A stretch of DNA of 7,661 nucleotides from Planctomycetota bacterium (GTDB taxonomy: Bacteria > Planctomycetota > Phycisphaerae > Sedimentisphaerales > Anaerobacaceae), in contig JAFNGF010000063.1 in NCBI GenBank assembly GCA_017885385.1, positions 2,154-9,814 of the forward strand, in the 5' to 3' direction. Under the pieces are notes generated by a model that was not told the DNA's origin, made no database searches, and saw only the letters and a program-made list of their open reading frames with translations. Position numbers and translations under genes: made by a program. Numbering within the stretch: the first letter of the stretch is position 1; the number at the start of each line of letters is the position of its first letter. Positions 1 through 6,831 of the stretch are shown here, in pieces.

Positions 1-323
1 GTATGCTCGACCATAATCACGCAGTCGGCACCTTCGGGCACAACCGCACCGGTCATAATCTTGGCACACTGATTCTTGCCGATCTTCTTTTTGGGCATCA
101 CGCCGGCTGGTATCGTCTCAACTACCGTAAGCTCGTTTGTCAGGTCTGCCCGCCGACAGGCAAAACCATCCATCGCCGATTTGTTAAACGGCGGCATATC
201 TATATCGCAGATAACATCTTCTGCCAGCACGCGATTGGAAGCCCGACCAAGCTCCACACGTTCGGTGCCAAGCTTACGGGCGGAACTGGTCACGACTTGG
301 AGAGCCTCATCGAATTTGAGCAT
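1..323 (-). CDS. moeA: Molybdopterin molybdenumtransferase MoeA, N-terminal part (3' end cut by window edge)
   Basis: MoeA inserts molybdate into adenylylated molybdopterin, the last common step of molybdenum cofactor synthesis, in the cytoplasm. Translating the minus strand from the ATG at 323-321 gives 107 residues with no stop before the left edge. Visible MoeA signatures are NRVLAEDV (30-37), MPPFNKSAMDGFA (43-55, the counterpart of the DNSAMDGYA stretch of E. coli MoeA) and KIMTGAVVPEGADCVIM (88-104). The family is usually about 400 residues, so roughly three quarters is missing, including the MogA-like domain. The start is the first ATG after an in-frame TAG that is also the stop of the upstream oxidoreductase; 12 bases separate the two genes. 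The upstream GGGG is only a weak ribosome site, so translation may be coupled to the upstream gene. The function is unrelated to the sugar genes, so this is probably a neighbour sharing the transcript. Confidence 0.9.
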   Translation of the reverse strand, partial: MLKFDEALQVVTSSARKLGTERVELGRASNRVLAEDVICDIDMPPFNKSAMDGFACRRADLTNELTVVETIPAGVMPKKKIGKNQCAKIMTGAVVPEGADCVIMVEH

Positions 324-335
324 AGCTGCCCCATT

Positions 336-1625
336 CTACAAGACAATTTTCTCGGCGGTTGCATCGAACCGGGCTGCTTTGCCATCGCGAAGACTGAGCA
401 TACCCATTTGCAGCGCTGTCTGCACATGATAGGCAAGGTCCATCGGGCTGAGCGTTTCTTTATTGCGCTGCCGACAGCAATCAAGAAACTTCCGCCAATA
501 TCCTACAAAATCTTCGCCATGCTCGACGGCAAAACGCTGCGGCTTTTTCTGCGAACCCTGGGCAGGGATGAAAACGATTTCATTATTTTCGATAGTGAGC
601 GTGCCCTCCCAGCCGCGAATCACAGGCAGCCGCTGCCCGGAACCGCGACTGCCCGCACCGGGATAGTCGTTGCCTTGCGTGCCGAGCACGGCAACCGTGA
701 TCTTCTCCGGATAGTCTATGAGCATATTAAACGTATCGGGCACTTCCCGCTCCTGGTAACGGAATTTGCCGCCGGTCGCCACGACCGTGCTGGGCATGGT
801 GACACCGAGCACGGATACCACCGGCGTCAGGCTGTGCGGGAAAAGATCGGTGCTCGGGCCGCCGGCATAATCCTCATACATCCGCCAGCGGAAGAACCGG
901 CTGACATCAAAAGGCCGCTTCGGCGCATCGCCCAAAAAAGCCTCCCAGTTCAACTCCAGCCCGGCTTTGGCGTTCGGGTCATCTATCGGCATACCGCGCT
1001 CGCCCCAGTCGCCGACGCGAAAATAGCCACACTCAGCGTGAATCGGCTGACCAATGAGGCCGTCGCTGATCAGTTTTTTCATCTGATGCCAGGCCGAGTC
1101 GGACATACCCTGTGTGCCGAGCTGAAAGACCCGGCCGGTCCTTTTCACTTCTGCCGCCAGGCGTTTGGTCAGGTCAAACTGCCGCCAGTGCGTTACCGGC
1201 TTCTCGCAATAAACATCTTTGCCGGCCGCAACAGCATCGATTGCCTGATAGCCGTGATGATGGTCGGGCGTAGAGATGCAGACCACATCGACGTTCGGAT
1301 CCGCCAGCAGCTCGTGATAATCCGCGTAGGCCTTTGCGCCGTAGCCTTGTGCACGTTGCTGCAGTCGCGGCCGATAGAGGTCGGAAGCGGCCACGATGTC
1401 GACCGGCTCTTTCGCCTGCGTTTTTAGCCAGTGAACCGCCTCGAAATGTGCGCCGCTTCGGCCTCCGCAGCCGATAAAGCCCACACCGATCCGCTCGTTG
1501 GCGCCGCGCACCGGCTGCGCCGATGCCCCTGCCAGCACATAAGCCGCTGCCGCCGTGCTGGTCCGGCGAATAAATTGCCGACGAGTCAATATGCGGCCTG
1601 TGTTCTTTGATTTGCTTTCCAACAT
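336..1625 (-). CDS. Gfo/Idh/MocA family oxidoreductase with Tat signal
   Basis: A 429-residue NAD(P)-dependent sugar or polyol oxidoreductase of the Gfo/Idh/MocA family. A twin-arginine motif TRRQF (14-18) followed by an Ala-rich stretch to about residue 36 predicts export by Tat in folded form, as known for glucose-fructose oxidoreductase, which carries its cofactor with it. The Rossmann nucleotide-binding loop is GFIGCGGRSG (49-58). ISTPDHHHGYQAIDA (117-131) and EKPVTH (141-146) form the usual family core; K142 is the conserved lysine near the nicotinamide. The C-terminal domain follows from about 170, with D260 and H264 (DLFPH) at the usual active-site His position. The ATG start has AAGGGAG 5 bases upstream (1631-1637). 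It is the fifth gene in transcription order, 102 bases after the DUF6807 gene, with a palindromic repeat in that gap. The substrate cannot be told from sequence. Many Planctomycetota paralogs exist, so the family call is firm and the specific role is not. Confidence 0.95.
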   Translation of the reverse strand: MLESKSKNTGRILTRRQFIRRTSTAAAAYVLAGASAQPVRGANERIGVGFIGCGGRSGAHFEAVHWLKTQAKEPVDIVAASDLYRPRLQQRAQGYGAKAYADYHELLADPNVDVVCISTPDHHHGYQAIDAVAAGKDVYCEKPVTHWRQFDLTKRLAAEVKRTGRVFQLGTQGMSDSAWHQMKKLISDGLIGQPIHAECGYFRVGDWGERGMPIDDPNAKAGLELNWEAFLGDAPKRPFDVSRFFRWRMYEDYAGGPSTDLFPHSLTPVVSVLGVTMPSTVVATGGKFRYQEREVPDTFNMLIDYPEKITVAVLGTQGNDYPGAGSRGSGQRLPVIRGWEGTLTIENNEIVFIPAQGSQKKPQRFAVEHGEDFVGYWRKFLDCCRQRNKETLSPMDLAYHVQTALQMGMLSLRDGKAARFDATAEKIVL

Positions 1626-1630
1626 AGTTT

Positions 1631-1637
1631 CTCCCTT
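1631..1637 (-). promoter_or_regulatory. Ribosome binding site of the oxidoreductase
   Basis: Reads AAGGGAG on the minus strand, 5 bases before the ATG at 1625. It supports that start over the overlapping alternative frame that begins at 1656. Confidence 0.7.
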
Positions 1638-1657
1638 TATTGATCTCGTTTTTCAAA

Positions 1658-1723
1658 AGTTTAGCCGTCGCCCCGTTCGGCAGGCTCAGGGCAGGCGTAG
1701 CGGCGACGGACCGGGACTAAACT
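1658..1723. repeat. Family A dispersed repeat inside an interrupted palindrome
   Basis: Intergenic element between the DUF6807 gene and the oxidoreductase. AGTTTAG (1658-1664) is complementary to CTAAACT (1717-1723), and CCGTCGCC (1665-1672) to GGCGACGG (1702-1709). The right side carries 7 extra bases (1710-1716) between its two arm segments, giving a 15-bp stem with one bulge. The 29-base loop (1673-1701) contains GCTCAGGGCAGGC, shared exactly with the copy in the sulfatase gene; both copies are also preceded by GTCGCCC. On the minus strand the stem is followed by only four T, so it is at best a weak terminator. A mobile palindromic (REP/MITE-like) element that may affect mRNA stability is more likely. 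Confidence 0.75.
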
Positions 1724-1727
1724 CTGC

Positions 1728-2699
1728 TCAGCGTGACCAGTCCACCCATCGGCTGTACGCCTTTTCGATCTGTTCCGGGCTTACCCGGCCGTCCCACAAC
1801 GCCACGCCGTACCTTAGCACCAGCGGCTCGCCCGCCGTTATCTTAAGCGGCTCCTTGTGCAGAGCGAGCGTGGCCGACAGGTAGGCGAATGGTTTTTCCA
1901 TCGTAAACCAGGTTGCCGGGTGGCGCACGTTGTCCGGATAGTCAAATATTGCCACCGTCACGGCCTTGCCATCTGCTTTTGCGACGTAGGCACACCACTT
2001 CGCTCGTTTGTCGTTTGTATTTTCCACGCCGGTTTGGCCGGTGCTGCTATGGAACTGGCCGCCGGTATCCATCGACTCTAAAAATCGCATGCCCAGGCCG
2101 AAGTACGGACTGCCCGTCAGCGTGATAGAATCCTTGCCGGCTGGCGGCGACAGCTTGCCAACCCACTTCAGCACAGTCGCATTTTGCTCCTTCATCCGGC
2201 AGACCAAAATCCTCCGCAGCTCCGTGGCCAGCACCTCATCGGTTCTGGGATTAACCCATTCTAACTGTTCGTCAAAACCTGCTGCTTCTGGATTATTTCC
2301 GTCACCGGCCTTGACATAATGGGCGAACGACAGATGCCGTTGTCTGCCCGGCTGCTGCTGTTCTTCCCAGAAATTGACGCCCTCGACCGCGACGGCAAAC
2401 ATCAAGGCGTGATGATGCAGATGGTCTGCCGGCGCATCCCGCAGGATATTGACGCCACCCGGGGTGAACAACTCTTGAACGTACGGCTTATAAGGAACAC
2501 CCTCATACCGATACCGGAGCAGCCAACGGTCGCCCGCACGAACCACAAGAGCACCGTTGACGGCCACAATCCCGGTCGACTGCCCCGCGGCCAGCGCAGC
2601 GAGCTTCCCCGCGAGCGGGGTCACGCAACTGGAGACAGCCATGATTGGCAAAAAAATCGTAAGAACACTCAGAACCGATATGCGTTTTTCTCTGGCCAT
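1728..2699 (-). CDS. DUF6807 (PmoA-like) family predicted lipoprotein
   Basis: A 323-residue protein of the DUF6807 family, formerly annotated as methane oxygenase PmoA although it has no demonstrated link to methane oxidation. These proteins are common next to Gfo/Idh oxidoreductases and sugar isomerases in Planctomycetota; the biochemical role is not established. From the ATG at 2699 there is a basic start (MAREKR), a hydrophobic segment (9-22) and the lipobox VSSC with Cys25, predicting a lipid-anchored protein. Family features seen are the His-rich DHLHHHALMFAV (92-103) leading into GVNFWEE (107-113), GLGMRF (201-206), DYPDNVRHPATWF (253-265) and LRYGVALWDG (295-304). The open frame extends upstream to a TTG at 2747, overlapping the sulfatase, but the ATG has AAAGGAAAG ahead of it and places the signal peptide correctly. 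It starts 13 bases after the sulfatase stop, so co-transcription is likely. Confidence 0.88.
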   Translation of the reverse strand: MAREKRISVLSVLTIFLPIMAVSSCVTPLAGKLAALAAGQSTGIVAVNGALVVRAGDRWLLRYRYEGVPYKPYVQELFTPGGVNILRDAPADHLHHHALMFAVAVEGVNFWEEQQQPGRQRHLSFAHYVKAGDGNNPEAAGFDEQLEWVNPRTDEVLATELRRILVCRMKEQNATVLKWVGKLSPPAGKDSITLTGSPYFGLGMRFLESMDTGGQFHSSTGQTGVENTNDKRAKWCAYVAKADGKAVTVAIFDYPDNVRHPATWFTMEKPFAYLSATLALHKEPLKITAGEPLVLRYGVALWDGRVSPEQIEKAYSRWVDWSR

Positions 2700-2704
2700 G
2701 ATCA

Positions 2705-2713
2705 CTTTCCTTT
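2705..2713 (-). promoter_or_regulatory. Ribosome binding site fixing the DUF6807 gene start
   Basis: AAAGGAAAG on the minus strand, with AGGA 8 bases before the ATG at 2699. It overlaps the sulfatase stop codon (2713-2715). It argues for the ATG over the upstream in-frame TTG at 2747. Confidence 0.65.
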
Positions 2714-4194
2714 CAGCTTGTGTACACGACAGTCCCGGACTGGTCAACCTCGTAGCCCCACTTCTTTATGTACTCCCACCCGGGCAAAAAATCGTCATTT
2801 GTCTGTTTTAGCTTTTCTGAGAGAACCTTATCGAGCCTATTCTGCAGTTTACTGTGCTCTGCACTATCGCAAAGATTATTAAGCTGATACGGGTCTTTTT
2901 CATTATCATAAAGCAGCCACGGACCTTTCAGGTCGCGGACATAAGTATAACGCTTCGTGCGTATGCCGCGATATTCTCTGCCGCCATTTTCTCTTTTCCA
3001 CTGACCAAAAGGTGACGGGCAGCAAATCAGAGCATCATTGTCGGCGGGCTTTTCGCTGCCGATCAGAACGCCGGAAAAATCTGTCCCTTCCACCGTATCT
3101 GGTACATCAAGGCCGCTTAGGCCCAGAAGTGTCGGCATAATATCAGGCGTGTTGATCGGCATATCAATTGTCTTTCCCTGCCTGCCGAGCGCCGCCGGAT
3201 ACCGCACAAGAAACGGAACCAGAATGGACTCGTCCCAGGGCCTTTGCTTATTTTGCTCGCCGTGCGAAAAGAGCATGTCCCCGTGGTCGGACGTAAAGAC
3301 AAAAATGGTCTCATTTTCCAGATTAAGCTGCCGCAGTGTGACAAGAATCCAGCCGATACAGTCATTCAGAGCAGCGATATGAGCGTAATATCCAGCCAGA
3401 GCTTTTTGCGCCGAATCCCGATACTGTGAAGGGACATTATCCGGTAAGACTAATTTCTTTTGCTCGAAAAGCTCCCTATATTTTGCAGGAGCGGTGTGAT
3501 ATGGGTCGTGCGGCGGGCCCCATGAAAGAAAAAGAGCAAAGGGTTTGCCGCCCGCATGCTCACGAATGTACTGCTGGGCCTGGCCCGTCTGGGCGATCGC
3601 GTCGTAACCTTCCCATTTGAGCTTAACATTCTCATCGCCGTAATAATAAGAGTTGTTATAGTTATGTGTACAGCCCATTGCCCGCCAGAATTTAAAGCCC
3701 TGGCGTCTTTCTTTGGGGATAAATCCAGTTCTATCTCGCCCGTCCAAATGCCATTTGCCGATATACGCAGTTTCATAGCCGGCCTGGTTATACGCCTGGG
3801 CAATGGAAACCGCGTCGTTGCTCAAACGCACATCGTTCAAAAAGACGCCATGCGTAAGTGGGTATCTGCCCGTCATCAAGCTTGCGCGGTACGGGCAACA
3901 TACGGGACAGCATGACACCGCGTGACTGAAGCTTATGCTTTCGTCTGCCAGCTTATCGAGGTTCGGCGTTCTAATGTCCGGATTGCCCGCATAGCCGGTC
4001 GCCCTTCGACTTCGCTCAGGGCAGGCCTGGGCACGCCATTGGTCGGCAAAAACAAAAACCAGGTTTGGCCTGTCGGAAGAGGATTTCTCCGCCGAAGGTG
4101 CAGCCCAGGACAGCCTGCCGGTCAGAGCAACCGAAGATGCTCCCAGCGCTGCAGTGCGCAGGAATTGCCTTCTTCCAATACGTCCTTCTTTCAT
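2713..4194 (-). CDS. Tat-exported S1-type sulfatase carrying a repeat-encoded insert
   Basis: A type I sulfatase (alkaline phosphatase superfamily) of 493 residues counted from the ATG at 4194. It should hydrolyse a sulfate ester outside the cytoplasm. A Tat signal GRRQFLR (7-13) and an Ala-rich segment open the protein. Metal ligands D51 and Q52 are in FADQW. The formylglycine site is C99 in CCPYRASLMTGR, matching CxPxR...TGR, so a maturation enzyme is needed; none is in the window. GKWHL (146-150), H229 in GPPHDPY, and D303/H304 in TSDHGD complete the active site. Between DQW and TPNLDKLA lies CPERSRR (58-64), encoded by a dispersed repeat (4003-4026) and looking like an in-frame 8-residue insertion. 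The open frame reaches a GTG at 4245, but the ATG at 4194 has GGAAAGG ahead of it and puts the Tat motif at the usual distance. It follows GH38 by 121 bases and precedes DUF6807 by 13. The natural substrate cannot be assigned. Confidence 0.95.
   Translation of the reverse strand: MKEGRIGRRQFLRTAALGASSVALTGRLSWAAPSAEKSSSDRPNLVFVFADQWRAQACPERSRRATGYAGNPDIRTPNLDKLADESISFSHAVSCCPVCCPYRASLMTGRYPLTHGVFLNDVRLSNDAVSIAQAYNQAGYETAYIGKWHLDGRDRTGFIPKERRQGFKFWRAMGCTHNYNNSYYYGDENVKLKWEGYDAIAQTGQAQQYIREHAGGKPFALFLSWGPPHDPYHTAPAKYRELFEQKKLVLPDNVPSQYRDSAQKALAGYYAHIAALNDCIGWILVTLRQLNLENETIFVFTSDHGDMLFSHGEQNKQRPWDESILVPFLVRYPAALGRQGKTIDMPINTPDIMPTLLGLSGLDVPDTVEGTDFSGVLIGSEKPADNDALICCPSPFGQWKRENGGREYRGIRTKRYTYVRDLKGPWLLYDNEKDPYQLNNLCDSAEHSKLQNRLDKVLSEKLKQTNDDFLPGWEYIKKWGYEVDQSGTVVYTS
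3998..4026. repeat. Family A dispersed repeat within the sulfatase gene
   Basis: GTCGCCC (3998-4004) overlaps the start of CCTTCGACTTCGCTCAGG (4003-4020), which continues into GCAGGC (4021-4026). It shares GCTCAGGGCAGGC and the leading GTCGCCC with the intergenic copy near 1667-1696. On the coding strand, 4003-4023 is read as the peptide CPERSRR. I recall this peptide, from this kind of repeat, in predicted proteins of several uncultured phyla, but no search was run. Confidence 0.8.
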
Positions 4195-4198
4195 GGGA

Positions 4199-4205
4199 CC
4201 TTTCC
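4199..4205 (-). promoter_or_regulatory. Ribosome binding site fixing the sulfatase start
   Basis: GGAAAGG on the minus strand, ending 4 bases before the ATG at 4194. It supports the 493-residue product over a 510-residue product from the GTG at 4245. Confidence 0.6.
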
Positions 4206-4274
4206 GTGCCGTACTTTGAATTATCCGCTCCTTGTCGCCAGCCACAATCCCGATAAAAGCGGGCCTGAATTAAG

Positions 4275-4309
4275 ACTTTATCCGCTATAAGTCCGGCGGA
4301 TGAATGTGA
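4275..4309. repeat. Family B repeat, intergenic copy
   Basis: A 35-base element just after the GH38 stop codon in the direction of transcription. It matches the reverse complement of 4374-4408 at 31 of 35 positions, including the 19-base exact core ATAAGTCCGGCGGATGAAT. It also contains its own small hairpin, TCCGCT with GGCGGA around an 8-base loop and one G-U pair. Confidence 0.85.
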
Positions 4310-4315
4310 AGGAAT

Positions 4316-6823
4316 TCAATTCAACGGTTCAATACATATCGTTCGGATCTGCCAGGGTCTAAAAATAAGTGACTCAGATTCATCCGCCGGACTTATGGCG
4401 GACAAGGTTTTGCCGTCGCGCTCGGCAAGGTCCACCTCGGTCAGTCGAGCCTTGCCAAGCAGATACTTGAGCGAAGCTCGACTCTCACGGCCCCGGTATT
4501 CATACATTCTAACATAACTCTTTCCCTGCTTGCCATACAGCGCTGAAACAAGCACATCTGGAGAGCCGGCCTCTAAAGGAGCCAGCTCGCTGCCGAGGCG
4601 GCCGTTGCCGGGAGCGGTACAGAGGCTCACGCAAGGGAAATTGTACTCCAACGCGTGCCGATGCAAATCTGCCCTGCGCCAATCTCCGGCAAAAGGGTAA
4701 AGTGCCAGCTCGTAGGTGAAGTCGCCATTGAGCATACGGGTGCCCCAAACGTAGTACATTGCATAGGCCAGAGGAACCGAAAAACCTCCGTCTGCCTCGC
4801 GCACGGAGCCCATTGTGCCGCGATTAAAAACGGCTATACCCTTTTGGCCGTCGGTCAGCGCCGTCCAATAAAGGCCGTTTACATACCGCTCGGATGTCTC
4901 AGCAACGGCGAAGGGAAGGTCTCGCACACCAACAGCACCGTCACTGGCCGCCGGGAAAATCTTAAAACGCAGCTTCTCCTCGTGCACAAATGGCGATTTA
5001 GAATCCCGCTTGTCATCGCTGAGCCGGCCGATCTTTTGACCTCGAAACTGGAAGTGAATCCGCCAATCAAGGAGCGGCCTCTCCGCCCGTATGACAACCT
5101 CCGACACGTAAGGGATGCTCCCAATCAAACCGGACTCACGAGCCGCCAGCCACGGCCCGCCGTCAGGGGCCGGCTCAAGGGCCCAAAAACCCTTCGACTC
5201 ACATTCCCGACCGTCAACTCGCCCAGCCAGGAAGCAGCTTCTTCTACCGGCCTGCAGAATACTGTTTCCACTCCGCCTATCCACAATGGAGTCTATCCCA
5301 CCATTTTTGTTGAAGCCAACGACCACATACGGCGTCGTGACATGCAGGCTCTCCGTGTCTATCTCGATGCCCATTTTGCTTTGTGCAGTCTTTTCTTGTG
5401 TCGGCACCAGTGCATACGAGGCAAAACCCAGACCGGGAACATCGGCGAGAATCGCTATCCGGCCTTTCTGAATGCTTCCATCCGAATATCGATCCGCCGA
5501 CAGGAGTACGCAAGGCACGGCTTGTCCACCGCGGCGAGCTTCCACATTTGCAGCAGCACCACGCCCCAGCGATACGTCAAAATCCACCCACTCCTTCCTG
5601 GGCCAACAATGCGGATTGAAAACCGTCACCTGCGCCAGCTCACCGCCTTCCATTCGAGAGGCCACGTAACGCAGGCAAGCTTCTCTAACACGGCTGGCTG
5701 CAGCAATTGAAGCTGGCAAGAATTTGCGGGCATCCGGCAGCAATCCACATATCTGAATATCATGGTGCTGCGCAACCAAGAGGTTTTTCCACGCCTGCTC
5801 AAGCTCACGCTGATGGTCTTCGCCTTTGAGCATACGCTCCACGGCCGCTAACCGTTCCGCCGTCAATACATCCACTTCTGCCTGCCTGCACTTATTCCAA
5901 ATTTCGTTGCCGCAGTAGCCCCAAGGCATCCGCACATGAAAGTCGCTGGGAACCGTTTTTAACTCCTTCTCAGGGGCAGGAAATGTGGGAAATATCTCCT
6001 CAAGCAGCATCCACCGATACCCAGCTTTGCCCTGGTACATTTTGACCAGCTCCTCGCGCCGCAGGCTGGCGTCGTCAGCGCGTGTAGCCAGCAGGGGCTT
6101 GATGTGTTTGAAATCCTCCCGGAACTTTTCCAACGGCGTATTACATTCCGGTCCCGGGTAGCGAGTTAAAATCCAATTGTCCACCGTGGTCCGCCCGAAC
6201 TGCGCGCCCTCGCCTACGTATGTGGGAATCGCCGCGATGCGTGAGCCATCCAATCCCACCCACCAGCCTATTGCTGCATCGAAGGTCGGATTGTAGCCAT
6301 ACATCATAAAGTGCGTACGCATTATCGCACCGGCAAAGCCAAACCCATTCAGAATCTGTGGAATCTGGCTGTGCATGGCGTGCTCGCTCATCAGATAGAC
6401 GTTTGGTGCGCAACCCAGGTGCCGGCGGTCGGCCTCTAAGGCGCAGCCGATCTGGCGAATATTGGACTCCTCGTTGATGAACACCGACAATGGCTGGCCG
6501 TAGGTACAAGTGCCTATTCCAAACCGTCCGGCATAGCGTTTAAGATATTCACGTATTTCCTGCAACACCTCCGGATTATGCTCGGCGAGATCATCGTAGG
6601 TGTAGGCTTCATTGTCCAGGCCGATCTTGAAGCCGGGGTAGCGGTCCAGCCAGTCAGCAGCGTTACGAATGTGCTTGAGAAAATGCTCCCGGCCCCAGAG
6701 CACAAGTCCGCCGTGGTCGTAAGTCAATAGATAAAGCGGCTGGTCCACATCGTCCGCCAGTGCCACTGTGGTTAACCCCAAATATAGGATGACCAACAAA
6801 TATCGCCAGCTCATTTTTCTCAT
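4316..6823 (-). CDS. Secreted GH38-like glycosidase (alpha-mannosidase family, atypical catalytic motif)
   Basis: An 835-residue protein from the ATG at 6823, resembling glycoside hydrolase family 38 alpha-mannosidases. A Sec signal peptide (MRKMSWR, hydrophobic 8-22, probable cleavage after ALA at about 23) predicts secretion. The N-terminal catalytic domain shows YLLTYDHGG (31-39) where GH38 has its metal-binding HxD strand, then E147 in SEHAMHSQIPQIL (146-158) where GH38 normally has the Asp nucleophile of DxFGHS. QHHDIQICG (352-360) matches the conserved QHHD element of the middle domain. A long beta-rich C-terminal region follows to LIFRPWQIRTICIEPLN. Length is near that of bacterial GH38 enzymes. 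The frame opens upstream at a TTG (6853), but the ATG has AAGGGGAG 8 bases before it. The codons for SAISPADE (808-815) lie in a family B repeat. It is 133 bases after the isomerase stop. Family relationship is fairly sure; activity on mannosides is not. Confidence 0.82.
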   Translation of the reverse strand: MRKMSWRYLLVILYLGLTTVALADDVDQPLYLLTYDHGGLVLWGREHFLKHIRNAADWLDRYPGFKIGLDNEAYTYDDLAEHNPEVLQEIREYLKRYAGRFGIGTCTYGQPLSVFINEESNIRQIGCALEADRRHLGCAPNVYLMSEHAMHSQIPQILNGFGFAGAIMRTHFMMYGYNPTFDAAIGWWVGLDGSRIAAIPTYVGEGAQFGRTTVDNWILTRYPGPECNTPLEKFREDFKHIKPLLATRADDASLRREELVKMYQGKAGYRWMLLEEIFPTFPAPEKELKTVPSDFHVRMPWGYCGNEIWNKCRQAEVDVLTAERLAAVERMLKGEDHQRELEQAWKNLLVAQHHDIQICGLLPDARKFLPASIAAASRVREACLRYVASRMEGGELAQVTVFNPHCWPRKEWVDFDVSLGRGAAANVEARRGGQAVPCVLLSADRYSDGSIQKGRIAILADVPGLGFASYALVPTQEKTAQSKMGIEIDTESLHVTTPYVVVGFNKNGGIDSIVDRRSGNSILQAGRRSCFLAGRVDGRECESKGFWALEPAPDGGPWLAARESGLIGSIPYVSEVVIRAERPLLDWRIHFQFRGQKIGRLSDDKRDSKSPFVHEEKLRFKIFPAASDGAVGVRDLPFAVAETSERYVNGLYWTALTDGQKGIAVFNRGTMGSVREADGGFSVPLAYAMYYVWGTRMLNGDFTYELALYPFAGDWRRADLHRHALEYNFPCVSLCTAPGNGRLGSELAPLEAGSPDVLVSALYGKQGKSYVRMYEYRGRESRASLKYLLGKARLTEVDLAERDGKTLSAISPADESESLIFRPWQIRTICIEPLN
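4374..4408. repeat. Family B repeat, copy inside the 3' end of the GH38-like gene
   Basis: Inverted copy of 4275-4309 with four differences in 35 bases. The minus strand core TCCGCCATAAGTCCGGCGGA forms a perfect 6-bp hairpin (TCCGCC with GGCGGA) and encodes SAISPADE near the C-terminus of the GH38-like protein. The two copies are 65 bases apart and straddle the GH38 stop codon, so the transcript could fold a 35-bp stem. Confidence 0.85.
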
Positions 6824-6831
6824 CAGCAAGT

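Noticed and set aside
3..1427. A 474-codon open frame on the plus strand
   Set aside because: It runs antisense across both moeA and the oxidoreductase, whose signature motifs are unmistakable. The plus-strand translation is rich in His and Arg with no recognisable domain, so it is a shadow.
1174..1656. A 160-codon minus-strand frame overlapping the oxidoreductase start
   Set aside because: It is out of frame with the Tat/Rossmann coding frame and shows Arg-rich shadow composition.
2319..2882. A 187-codon open frame on the plus strand
   Set aside because: It is antisense to DUF6807 and the sulfatase 3' end, with composition typical of a reversed coding sequence.
4195..4245. Upstream GTG extension of the sulfatase
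   Set aside because: The extension would place 17 extra residues before the Tat signal. The internal ATG with GGAAAGG ahead of it is better supported.
4249..4263. Small hairpin CCCG/CGGG between GH38 and the sulfatase as a terminator
   Set aside because: Only 4 base pairs and no T-run follows on the minus strand.
4655..5710. A 351-codon open frame on the plus strand
   Set aside because: It lies wholly antisense to the GH38-like gene and has no recognisable motif or ribosome site.
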